From NCBI RefSeq assembly GCF_010367455.1, contig NZ_WRPR01000046.1, positions 1 through 35,435 of the forward strand: a stretch of 35,435 nucleotides of DNA. The letters run 5' to 3'. Source of the DNA: Candidatus Laterigemmans baculatus. GTDB lineage: Bacteria > Planctomycetota > Planctomycetia > Pirellulales > Pirellulaceae. Positions 1 to 6,325 of the stretch are shown here, piece by piece. Each line of letters starts with the position of its first letter. The first letter of the stretch is position 1. Under the pieces are notes generated by a model that was not told the DNA's origin, ran no database searches, and worked only from the letters and a program-made list of their open reading frames with translations. Made by a program: the position numbers and the translations under genes.

Positions 1-139
1 TGAGCCGACGGCGCTAGCCGCGGGTGAGCCGACGGCGCTAGCCGCGGGTGAGCCGACGGCGCTAGCCGCGGGTGCTGCAGCGGAAATCCCGAGGCCCGAG
101 GCCCGAGGCCCGAGGCCCGAGCCTAGCGCCTACGGCTCA
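1..139. repeat. GCGCTAGC-core repeat cluster, three tandem left halves
   Basis: Three perfect 24-bp tandem copies of a unit starting TGAGCCGACGGCGCTAGC occupy 1-72. They are followed by CTGCAGCGGAAA, a run of GGCCCGA heptamers (about 93-120), and an inverted relative of the same unit ending TACGGCTCA at 139. The two unit types can pair as a long imperfect hairpin. The same composite recurs at 1315-1393 and, inverted, at 4238-4375. The 5' end is cut by the window edge, so more copies may lie upstream. Confidence 0.9.
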
Positions 140-176
140 ATGGAGTCCCGCAAGTCGGATACAGGAGCTCTCTGCG

Positions 177-665
177 ATGACCCATTTTGATGACGCGGGC
201 CACCCCCGGATGGTCGATATCACGGGCAAACCGGTGACTTCCCGCCACGCGACGGCCGAAGCGATCGTGAGCATGCAGGCCGAAACGCTCGCGCAAATCA
301 CGCGCGGCGAAACCAAAAAAGGGGACGTTCTGGCGGTCGCCCGCTTGGCGGCAATCCAAGCGACCAAGCATACCGCGACGCTGATCCCCCTTTGCCACGC
401 GATTCCGGTCGAAGGCGTCGACATCGAATTCGAGTTCCCCGACGCAACGCACGTCCGCTGTACCGCCACGGTCCGCACGACCGCCCGCACCGGAGTCGAA
501 ATGGAAGCCCTGCTGGCGGTCTCCACCGCCGGGCTGACGATCTACGACATGTGCAAATCGATCGATCGCCAGATGCAGATCGATTCGCTGCGCGTGGTGG
601 AGAAGAGCGGAGGCGCTTCAGGTCGCTTCGTCCGCGATTACGGCTCCCGCCCGAGCAGCGGCTAA
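177..665 (+). CDS. moaC: Cyclic pyranopterin monophosphate synthase MoaC
   Basis: MoaC works after MoaA in molybdenum cofactor synthesis, converting the cyclic GTP intermediate to cyclic pyranopterin monophosphate in the cytosol. The 162-aa product matches MoaC along its whole length: ARMVD-like RMVDITGK near the N-terminus, KGDVLAVARLAAIQATK, LIPLCHAIP, TGVEMEAL and TIYDMCKSID with the conserved Lys and Asp of the active site. The ATG at 177 is chosen because AGGAG lies at 163-167 and the protein then begins MTHFDDAGHPRMVD, as in MoaC homologues. An in-frame extension to 72 only translates repeat DNA. Its stop overlaps that of the convergent upp gene. No other molybdopterin gene is visible. 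Confidence 0.97.
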   Translation: MTHFDDAGHPRMVDITGKPVTSRHATAEAIVSMQAETLAQITRGETKKGDVLAVARLAAIQATKHTATLIPLCHAIPVEGVDIEFEFPDATHVRCTATVRTTARTGVEMEALLAVSTAGLTIYDMCKSIDRQMQIDSLRVVEKSGGASGRFVRDYGSRPSSG

Positions 666-1300
666 GCCGAGGGGGTGTTGAAGATGCGGTCCCCGGCGTC
701 CCCCAGCCCGGGAACGATGAACTGCCGTGCGTTCAACTCCGGATCGATCGCGCCCACAAAAAACCGCACCTGGGGAAACTCTCCGCGGACTCGATCCAGA
801 CCCGGCTGAGCGGCGATGACGCTCACAACGCGGATGTCCGGCACGCCCCACTGCGCCAGCCGCTCGACCACCAACCGCACCGAACCTCCGGTGGCCAGCA
901 TGGGATCGAGGACTAACGCGATATCCACGGGACTCGTTGCCGGCAATTTGTCGTAGTAGCGAACCGGCGTCGCGGTCTCCTCGTTGCGGTACAGCCCCAG
1001 ATGCCAGACCTCCGCTTCGGGCAGCAGTTGCAGCAAGGGATCGACCAGCCCCAGCCCGGCGCGGAGGATCGGGACCAGCCCAATGCGGTCGGTCAGCACC
1101 TGGGCAGCCGTCTTGGCGAGGGGCGTAGTCACGACCGTTTCGCGGGTCTTCAGATCCTCCGTGGCGTACACGCCGAGCAGCATCGCGAGGCGATCGACCG
1201 CGCTGCGGAACTGCCATGTCGGCGTGGACGCATCGCGGATGATCCGCAGGTGGTGCGCTGCCAGCGGGTGGGCGATGCAGTGGACGCGTTCGTTTGTCAT
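662..1300 (-). CDS. upp: Uracil phosphoribosyltransferase
   Basis: Upp joins uracil to PRPP to give UMP, a cytosolic pyrimidine salvage step. The 212-aa product has the length of the bacterial family and its landmarks: ILRAGLGLVDPLL (about 78-90) and the PRPP-binding loop ALVLDPMLATGGS (128-140), followed by a C-terminal PGLGDAGDRIFNT tail typical of Upp. The ATG at 1298-1300 gives a standard N-terminus, though the Shine-Dalgarno is weak (GGAAC a short way upstream). It converges on moaC: CTAA at 662-665 encodes TAG on this strand and TAA on the other, so the two genes overlap by four bases. Confidence 0.96.
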   Translation of the reverse strand: MTNERVHCIAHPLAAHHLRIIRDASTPTWQFRSAVDRLAMLLGVYATEDLKTRETVVTTPLAKTAAQVLTDRIGLVPILRAGLGLVDPLLQLLPEAEVWHLGLYRNEETATPVRYYDKLPATSPVDIALVLDPMLATGGSVRLVVERLAQWGVPDIRVVSVIAAQPGLDRVRGEFPQVRFFVGAIDPELNARQFIVPGLGDAGDRIFNTPSA

Positions 1301-1314
1301 GATCCATAGTTCCC

Positions 1315-1393
1315 TGAGCCAACGGCGCTAGCCGCGGGTTCTGCAGCGGAAACCCCTGGGGCCGCGAGGCCCGAGGCTAGCGACTACGGCTCA
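1315..1393. repeat. GCGCTAGC-core composite repeat, single copy
   Basis: TGAGCCAACGGCGCTAGC starts at 1315, CTGCAGCGGAAA follows, and an inverted partner ending CGACTACGGCTCA closes at 1393. This is the composite seen at 49-139 without tandem amplification and with a few substitutions. It lies between the 5' end of upp and the 3' end of the halogenase-like gene, and the two ends could form a hairpin. Confidence 0.88.
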
Positions 1394-1401
1394 ATAAGCC
1401 G

Positions 1402-2637
1402 CTACTTGGCGGCCGCCAGATCGGCTTTCATTTCGTCGATCGACTCGAAGACCGCGTCGAGATCGTCTTTGAACAAATCGCCAATCAGCAGGTCGGTCAC
1501 ACCGCCGCCGTGGTGCGGATACCGCCGCACGAATTGACCGAAGCTGAGCCCATCGTAGTACTCGCAGACGAGTCGCCGCATCCGGTCCATCCCTTTAAGA
1601 TACTCGGGTCCCCAGCCGCCGAGCTGGGCTTCCGAAGTGTCTCCCTTGCCCAGGCCTTCGGTGATCGCATCCGCAGCCAGCTGCCCCGATTTGAGCGCCA
1701 GCAGGACCCCGGAGGAGTAGAGTGGGTCGAGAAACCCAAAGGCGTCGCCCACGAGGACCCAGCCATCGCCGGCGACGCGGCTCGAGCGATAGGTGTAATC
1801 CTTGGTCGCGAAAATTTTTGCGACCTGCTTCCCCATCGAGACGCGTTCTTTCACCGCCGGGCAACGGTCCAGTTCTTCTCGATAGGTCGTTTCGTGGTCC
1901 TGGCGACCTTTGAACAGATAGTCAAAATCTCCCACCACGCCGACGCTGACGATGTTGTTGTGTTGAGGAATGTACCAGAACCAACCCTTCTTTCCCTCGA
2001 CCCGCAGCACAACCGTCGCTCCCTCGTCCTCGCCACGGTCGCGGTAAGCGCCTTCGAAATAGGTCCAGATGGCGCCTTTGTTCAATTCCGGGTCGGGCAC
2101 CCGCAGCTTGAACTTGTTGATCAACATCGAGCTCTGCCCGCTGGCGTCGACGACGACGTCGGCATGCACTTCGCGCGTGGATCCGCGTTCGTCGACCACT
2201 TTGACCCCCACGGCGCGGTCGCCCTCGAACAGCACGTCCAGCACGCGGACGCCCTGGTGGACCTGAACGCCATGCTCCTCGGCGTTCTGCAGCATCATCT
2301 CGTCGAATTCGCTGCGCACGACTTGCCACGTCTGCGAGCACTCATGCGGACGGTGCTTGGTGAAGTAGAAGGGAGCCGACTCCTTACCGAATTCATTGAC
2401 GAACTGCACGCTGTACTTCTTGATGAAGGGACTCGCCTTCATCTTGTCGAGCATGTTCAGACGTTTCAGCACCCAGTAGGTTTCCGGAATCAGCGATTCG
2501 CCGATATGGAAGCGCGGAAAACGCTCACGCTCGAATAGCTCGACCCGATAGCCCTGCTGGGCGATGAGCGTGGAAGCGGTGGCGCCGGCGGGGCCACCTC
2601 CGATGACGACGACATGAGGATTTTCGGCGGTGCTCAT
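1402..2637 (-). CDS. Flavin-dependent halogenase-like FAD oxidoreductase
   Basis: A 411-aa FAD protein of the tryptophan/phenol halogenase superfamily. The Rossmann motif GGGPAG is at 13-18, followed by FERERFPRFHIGES (35-48). The halogenase hallmark WxWxIP appears as WFWYIP (219-224), and GDAFGFLDPLYSSG (297-310) is the second FAD-contact region. FIKK (71-74) offers a lysine near where halogenases place their catalytic Lys, but the exact residue needs an alignment. Such enzymes use FADH2, oxygen and halide to halogenate aromatic substrates; the substrate here is unknown, and a reductase or hydroxylase role is possible. It lies 71 bp downstream of the MarR gene on the same strand, so it is probably co-transcribed and controlled by it. 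Confidence 0.85.
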   Translation of the reverse strand: MSTAENPHVVVIGGGPAGATASTLIAQQGYRVELFERERFPRFHIGESLIPETYWVLKRLNMLDKMKASPFIKKYSVQFVNEFGKESAPFYFTKHRPHECSQTWQVVRSEFDEMMLQNAEEHGVQVHQGVRVLDVLFEGDRAVGVKVVDERGSTREVHADVVVDASGQSSMLINKFKLRVPDPELNKGAIWTYFEGAYRDRGEDEGATVVLRVEGKKGWFWYIPQHNNIVSVGVVGDFDYLFKGRQDHETTYREELDRCPAVKERVSMGKQVAKIFATKDYTYRSSRVAGDGWVLVGDAFGFLDPLYSSGVLLALKSGQLAADAITEGLGKGDTSEAQLGGWGPEYLKGMDRMRRLVCEYYDGLSFGQFVRRYPHHGGGVTDLLIGDLFKDDLDAVFESIDEMKADLAAAK

Positions 2638-2708
2638 CGGCTTTCTGGGGTTGGGTTTTTGGGGAGGCGGGGAAGGGGAACGCTGGAAGACCCGGCAGCC
2701 GTCGACGC

Positions 2709-3233
2709 TCAGGGGTCGACGATCGAAGGGTTGTCAGGATCTTCGTGAGGCTCGCGCGCCGCGCGGAGCAGTTTGCTCAAGTCTCGCATCGCGGTGCGGC
2801 TCAGATGGCCTAGCTGCCGCCGATGACACTCGCGCACCGGTTCGTCCAGTTCGTCGAGCAACGCCAGGCCCTTGGCCGTGATGCTGACCTCGACCACGCG
2901 GCGGTTCTTCGGCTTTCGCTCGCGAAACAGCAACTCCCGCTGCTCGAGCTTGTCGAGCATTCGCGTCATGTCCGGAGCCCGCGAGATCAACCGCGTGCCG
3001 AGGGCTAACGTCGGCATCGACCCGGGGTGCACCGAGCGGAGGATCCGCAGGGCGTTGTACTGCTGCGCCGACAGGTTGAACCGGCCGAAGGTATCATCCT
3101 CGAGCAACTTGAGCCGGTCGTAGGTCCGCCAGAGGTTTAAAAATACCTCCTGCTCGGGCGAATCAAACTTCCCACCCCGCACCGCTTTCGCGGAGTCAAC
3201 GGCAGCGGTCGACTGGGAGGGCGGCGGGTTCAT
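2709..3233 (-). CDS. MarR-family transcriptional regulator
   Basis: A 174-aa winged-helix regulator of the MarR family, usually a dimer that represses its own promoter and releases DNA on binding a small aromatic ligand. Visible features are the helix-turn-helix region (NLSAQQYNALRILRS, then RAPDMTRMLDKLEQRELLFRE), the wing (KNRRVVEVSITAKG) and the C-terminal dimerisation helices. The ATG at 3231-3233 starts MNPPPSQST. The frame stays open far upstream, but that part is antisense to the aldolase gene and has no MarR similarity. It precedes the halogenase-like gene and diverges from the aldolase gene; a palindrome 30 bp upstream of the ATG is a candidate operator. Confidence 0.92.
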   Translation of the reverse strand: MNPPPSQSTAAVDSAKAVRGGKFDSPEQEVFLNLWRTYDRLKLLEDDTFGRFNLSAQQYNALRILRSVHPGSMPTLALGTRLISRAPDMTRMLDKLEQRELLFRERKPKNRRVVEVSITAKGLALLDELDEPVRECHRRQLGHLSRTAMRDLSKLLRAAREPHEDPDNPSIVDP

Positions 3234-3262
3234 GCCCGTCAGAATAACCGCCCCACCAAACA

Positions 3263-3276
3263 GTTGTCCAGACAAC
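3263..3276. promoter_or_regulatory. Palindrome in marR/aldolase divergent leader, candidate MarR operator
   Basis: GTTGTCCAGACAAC is a perfect 6-bp inverted repeat with a 2-bp spacer, 30 bp upstream of the MarR start and 65 bp upstream of the divergent aldolase start. TTGTC/GACAA dyads in such leaders are typical MarR targets. That this protein binds it is inference. Confidence 0.5.
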
Positions 3277-3341
3277 AGTCGTCGCGACAGCAAGGAGGCG
3301 GCTCGACTACCAGGCATCGTCCGATCGTTTAACGGCAAGCC

Positions 3342-4247
3342 ATGAAACGTTATCCCGAGTGCATCCTGGCCACGGCGGTTCTTCCGTGGGACCGCCGCGA
3401 GCGGTTGATGGAGGACCTGTTCCGCGAGCAAATCCGTCTGCTCCGCGAGCGGTTGACGCCGCACCTGTATCTGTTCGGAACGGCCGGAGAGGGATATGCG
3501 GTCTCGGATCGACTGTTCGACCGGATCGTGCGGGTCTTTCTCGAGGAGATGCCACCCCCGCAGATGCAGCCCATGGTCGGGATCATTCACCTCTCGTTGG
3601 CAACGATGCTCGAGCGAATCGAGCGATGCGTGGGCTGGGGAGTGCGAGACTTCATGATCGCGCTGCCGAGCTGGGGAGGGCTGGCCGACGACGAGGTCGA
3701 TTGTTTCTTTCAATCCGTCTGCGGCCGGTTTCGCGAGTGTCGGTTCCTGCACTACAACCTTCCCCGCAGCCAGCGGTTGCTTCGGGGCGACGACTACGCT
3801 CGCCTGGCCGAGGCGCACCCGAACCTGGTGGCGGTCAAGTATGGCGGGGGGCCCGATCGGGCTGGGCGGCTGGAGCTGCTCATCAAGGCGCCGCAGCTGC
3901 AGTACTTCTTCAGCGAGTTTGGGTACGCGGAGGTGCGCGATCGGCACGAGTGCGGACTGCTGAGCTCGCTCGTCAACATCCACCCGGAGATGGCGCGGCA
4001 GTTCTTCCAGGCACGCGGTCCGCAGCTCGCCGAGCTCTGCCGGCAGGTGGAAGCGATTGGTGAGGCGGTTCGCGAGTCGGGGAATGGGCGGACGTACATC
4101 GACGGCGCCTACGACAAGATGCTGATCAAGACGTTGCTGCCCGAGTTCCCACTCCGGCTCCTCTCCCCCTACAGCGGAATGAGCGGAGAGCAGTTTCAAA
4201 CGTTCCTCGCGAAGCTGCCTCCCGAGTGGCGGCATCTTGAGCCGTAG
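3342..4247 (+). CDS. DapA/NanA-family class I aldolase
   Basis: A 301-aa (beta/alpha)8 enzyme of the dihydrodipicolinate synthase / N-acetylneuraminate lyase family, which forms a Schiff base between a lysine and a pyruvate-type substrate. Seen are the GTAGEG substrate loop (46-51, usual GTTGE), HYNLP (137-141) holding the expected catalytic Tyr138, and VAVKYGGG with the predicted Schiff-base Lys166. The divergence from DapA, such as the long ECILATAVLPWD start, makes lysine synthesis unlikely; a sugar-acid or keto-acid lyase is more probable. It is divergent from marR. Its last codons and TAG stop lie inside the first copy of the downstream repeat. The Shine-Dalgarno is weak. Confidence 0.85.
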   Translation: MKRYPECILATAVLPWDRRERLMEDLFREQIRLLRERLTPHLYLFGTAGEGYAVSDRLFDRIVRVFLEEMPPPQMQPMVGIIHLSLATMLERIERCVGWGVRDFMIALPSWGGLADDEVDCFFQSVCGRFRECRFLHYNLPRSQRLLRGDDYARLAEAHPNLVAVKYGGGPDRAGRLELLIKAPQLQYFFSEFGYAEVRDRHECGLLSSLVNIHPEMARQFFQARGPQLAELCRQVEAIGEAVRESGNGRTYIDGAYDKMLIKTLLPEFPLRLLSPYSGMSGEQFQTFLAKLPPEWRHLEP

Positions 4248-4375
4248 GCGCTAGCCTCGGGCCTCTCTTGAGCCGTAGGCGCTAGCCTCGGGCCTTCTTG
4301 AGCCGTAGGCGCTAGCCTCGGGCCTCACACCACTCGGTTTTCCGCTGCGGAACCCGCGGCTAGCGCCGTCGGCTC
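4238..4375. repeat. GCGCTAGC-core repeat cluster, three tandem right halves plus inverted left half
   Basis: Three direct copies beginning TTGAGCCGTAGGCGCTAGCC start near 4238, 4269 and 4299. Then come TCCGCTGCGGAA and one inverted copy of the other half (AACCCGCGGCTAGCGCC, ending at 4375). This is the composite of 1315-1393 in reverse orientation; here it is the other half that has been tandemly amplified. The first copy supplies the end of the aldolase gene. Confidence 0.9.
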
Positions 4376-4414
4376 AGGGGGGGGGTGCTGACAGAGCCCA
4401 ATGCCGCTCGGCCG

Positions 4415-4443
4415 TTGACGGCTGCCGGGGCAGCGGATAGCTT
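4415..4443 (+). promoter_or_regulatory. Candidate sigma70-type promoter of the cobalamin operon
   Basis: TTGACG (4415-4420, five of six matches to the -35 consensus) is followed after 17 bp by TAGCTT (4438-4443, three of six matches to -10). Transcription would begin near 4450, just before the riboswitch aptamer. Inferred from spacing and position only. Confidence 0.45.
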
Positions 4444-4450
4444 GGCCTGC

Positions 4451-4625
4451 GATCGAGGTGTCGCCGGGAGATGTGATCCCGGCGAAGAATAGGGAAAACG
4501 GTGCAAATCCGTTGCGGACCCGCCGCTGTAACCGGGAACGAACGCTGCACATGCCACTGCGAGCCACTCGCGGGAAGGCGCAGTCAGTAGGCCTGACCCG
4601 GAAGCCAGAAGACCTGCCTCCGATT
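4451..4625 (+). ncRNA. Cobalamin (B12) riboswitch aptamer
   Basis: The segment carries the conserved cobalamin riboswitch series in order: AGGTGTC at the 5' side, GAATAGGGAAAACGGTGCAA (about 4486-4505), GGACCCGCCGCTGTAA (4516-4531), the B12-box-like GAGCCACTCGCGGGAAGGC (4561-4579), CAGTCAGTAGGCCTGACCCG and GAAGCCAGAAGACCTGCC. The ends (ATCGAGG at 4452 and CCTCCGAT ending at 4624) can close helix P1. Adenosylcobalamin or a relative normally switches such operons off. The first ORF downstream is a DUF1559 gene, followed by the cobalamin genes. Confidence 0.95.
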
Positions 4626-4910
4626 GGTTTATCGAGAAGAGTTTCCTCCCGGATGGTGGTGGAATCACGCTTTCTGTGGACCGCTTCGGTGATCCACCGG
4701 TCGCTGATCCTTGGCAGACGCCGGATCGGATGATGCGCCCTTGCGGCTCGGGCCGCTGGCATGAATCCGCAGTTTCCGCGCGCTTCGCTCGCACGCGCTT
4801 CGCCCTTGATTGACAGGGCGCGGCCGATCGCTTGGCTCCTCCCGTTCCGCGGCGATTCTTCTCCTCGACCGGCGCCCTTGGCGGTGTCGGCTGCAACGAG
4901 GAATTTGCAA
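4626..4910 (+). promoter_or_regulatory. Riboswitch expression platform / 5' leader, probable SD-sequestering hairpin
   Basis: A 285-bp leader between the aptamer and the first likely start codon. No hairpin followed by a T-run was found. TCCT at 4862-4865 and CGAC at 4866-4869 can pair with GTCG (about 4886-4889) and AGGA (4899-4902), enclosing a CGCC/GGCG stem. That would hide the GAGGAA Shine-Dalgarno of the gene at 4911, which suggests control of translation rather than termination. An open frame starting at 4761 crosses the leader but its N-terminus resembles nothing known. Confidence 0.45.
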
Positions 4911-5879
4911 ATGGTACGAATGTTTTGGACGGGCCGCTGCGCGCCCGCGTTGGTCTCTCACAGTGCTCTGATCCCGCGCCGCTCGAACTCAATCGGTTGC
5001 GGCGGTGGTCCCCACGCTCGCGGCGGTTTTACGCTAGTCGAGTTGTTGGTCGTCATCGCGATCATCGGCATTCTGGTGGGTCTCTTGCTGCCGGCCGTGC
5101 AATCGGCGCGCGAAGCGGCCCGGCGGATCAGCTGCAGCAGCAATTTGCGGCAGATCGGACTCGCCTGCCATCTCTACGCCGACTCGAATCGTGGCTACTG
5201 GCCCCCCGCGGCGGACACGACCAATAACCGTCGTTGGTTCGGAGCGCGCGATTCGAGCAGCGAGCGTTACGACTCGTCACGAGGGCCGCTCTCGCCATTT
5301 TTTGAGAGCAATGAAGGGCTTAAGCACTGTCCCTCCTTCGCGAACTACTCGAGCGACAACCAGGGCCCGATCTGCAATGGCAATGCAACCGCTTTCGAAG
5401 CGGGCAGCGGCGGCTACGGATATAACAATTACTATGTAGGCGGTACATGGTATCGCTATGGTTGGTCTTCGACGCGGTCGCAAACCGAGACCTCGTCGAT
5501 GCGTGATATCGAAGCCCTCAGCCGCACCGTCGCCTTTAGCGACACGGCGTTTACCTGTGGATCGCCGGACTCGTTCCCGATCGAGTACGGGTTCCTTGAG
5601 CCGCCGTACTTTGTCGATGGGCCGCACCCGTTGCTCTCGCCCGCGACGCCTTGGCGTACGACGCCTTCGATCCATTTCCGCCATGGCGGGCGGACCGCCA
5701 ACATCCTCTGGTGTGACGGGCGAGTAACCTCGGCCGTCATGTCGGGGACGGCCGCCGGAAGCAGCTATTACGGCGGCGAGCCAAACGACCTGCATATCGG
5801 ATGGTTCGGGCCGCTCGAGAGCAACGTCTTGTTCGATAACCGCGACAAGCTGGATGCGGATATGGGAGGCGTGCATTGA
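4911..5879 (+). CDS. DUF1559 pseudopilin-like protein, first gene behind the B12 riboswitch
   Basis: A 322-aa member of the DUF1559 family, which is greatly expanded in planctomycetes. The type IV prepilin signal [17 protein letters not shown], with Glu five residues after the cleavage Gly, is followed by [23 protein letters not shown]. The C-terminal motif [13 protein letters not shown] is the processing-associated H-X9-DG motif with one extra residue. The protein should be cleaved by a prepilin peptidase and sit at the inner membrane or cell surface; its role is unknown. The ATG at 4911 is preferred because GAGGAA lies seven bases upstream; 4761 and 4920 are alternatives. It overlaps the next gene by four bases and leads the cobalamin operon, an unusual place for this family. 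Confidence 0.85.
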   Translation: MVRMFWTGRCAPALVSHSALIPRRSNSIGCGGGPHARGGFTLVELLVVIAIIGILVGLLLPAVQSAREAARRISCSSNLRQIGLACHLYADSNRGYWPPAADTTNNRRWFGARDSSSERYDSSRGPLSPFFESNEGLKHCPSFANYSSDNQGPICNGNATAFEAGSGGYGYNNYYVGGTWYRYGWSSTRSQTETSSMRDIEALSRTVAFSDTAFTCGSPDSFPIEYGFLEPPYFVDGPHPLLSPATPWRTTPSIHFRHGGRTANILWCDGRVTSAVMSGTAAGSSYYGGEPNDLHIGWFGPLESNVLFDNRDKLDADMGGVH

Positions 5880-6211
5880 AAGCCACCCATTTCTCGCCGC
5901 TGCTCGTATGGTCGCTGCTTTTGACGGCAGTCGCCGGTTGCGGTCGATCCGAACCGGAGATCACGGTCATCCCCGATCCGCACGTTCAAGTCATCGATTT
6001 GGACGGGCAGAAACGCACGATCCCGAGCGCTGAACTTTATGAGCCTGGCACTGGCCGCCCTTTAGTAGACAGCGTGTGGGTGATCGATCGAACGACCAAT
6101 CGCCAACTGTTCGTCAAGATCGATCAGTTGGCGGCAACGTCGCCGGGCCACGCGCGGTATCTGCCGGTCACCGAAACCCCGCCGGTCGCGCCCGGGGCGG
6201 TGGATGAATAG
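5876..6211 (+). CDS. Small lipoprotein, partner of the DUF1559 protein
   Basis: A 111-aa protein with a signal peptide ending in the lipobox VAGC (Cys22), so it is probably a lipoprotein of about 90 mature residues. The mature part begins [22 protein letters not shown] and shows no domain I recognise. It starts at TTG (5876) within the TTGA overlap with the DUF1559 stop, with GGAGG at 5865-5869, so translation is coupled. DUF1559 genes followed by small lipoprotein genes are common in planctomycetes. Co-transcription with the B12 riboswitch suggests a cobalamin-related role, which is inference. Confidence 0.75.
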   Translation: MKATHFSPLLVWSLLLTAVAGCGRSEPEITVIPDPHVQVIDLDGQKRTIPSAELYEPGTGRPLVDSVWVIDRTTNRQLFVKIDQLAATSPGHARYLPVTETPPVAPGAVDE

Positions 6212-6325
6212 GCTCTGGCAGGACTGCCTCCAAAACCGGATGCAAAACACGATGGATGTTTGCGAAGCGATCTATAGCCGCCGCGGGCGCGACCGCAGCG
6301 TTTCCGCCAGCGATGAGGAAGGCCA

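Noticed and set aside
1-72. Tandem repeats as a CRISPR array
   Set aside because: Units are contiguous with no spacers and occur elsewhere as parts of hairpin repeats.
1510-2538. Plus-strand open frame of 342 aa opposite the halogenase-like gene
   Set aside because: It is a GC-rich antisense shadow; no domain is visible, and the minus-strand protein has clear FAD and halogenase motifs.
3234-4235. Upstream extension of the MarR frame to 508 aa
   Set aside because: The extra part is antisense to the aldolase gene and has no MarR-like sequence. ATG at 3233 gives a normal MarR length.
4761-4910. Longer start of the DUF1559 gene
   Set aside because: No Shine-Dalgarno for 4761, and the extra 50 residues lack similarity; 4911 has GAGGAA at good spacing. 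It is kept as an alternative only.
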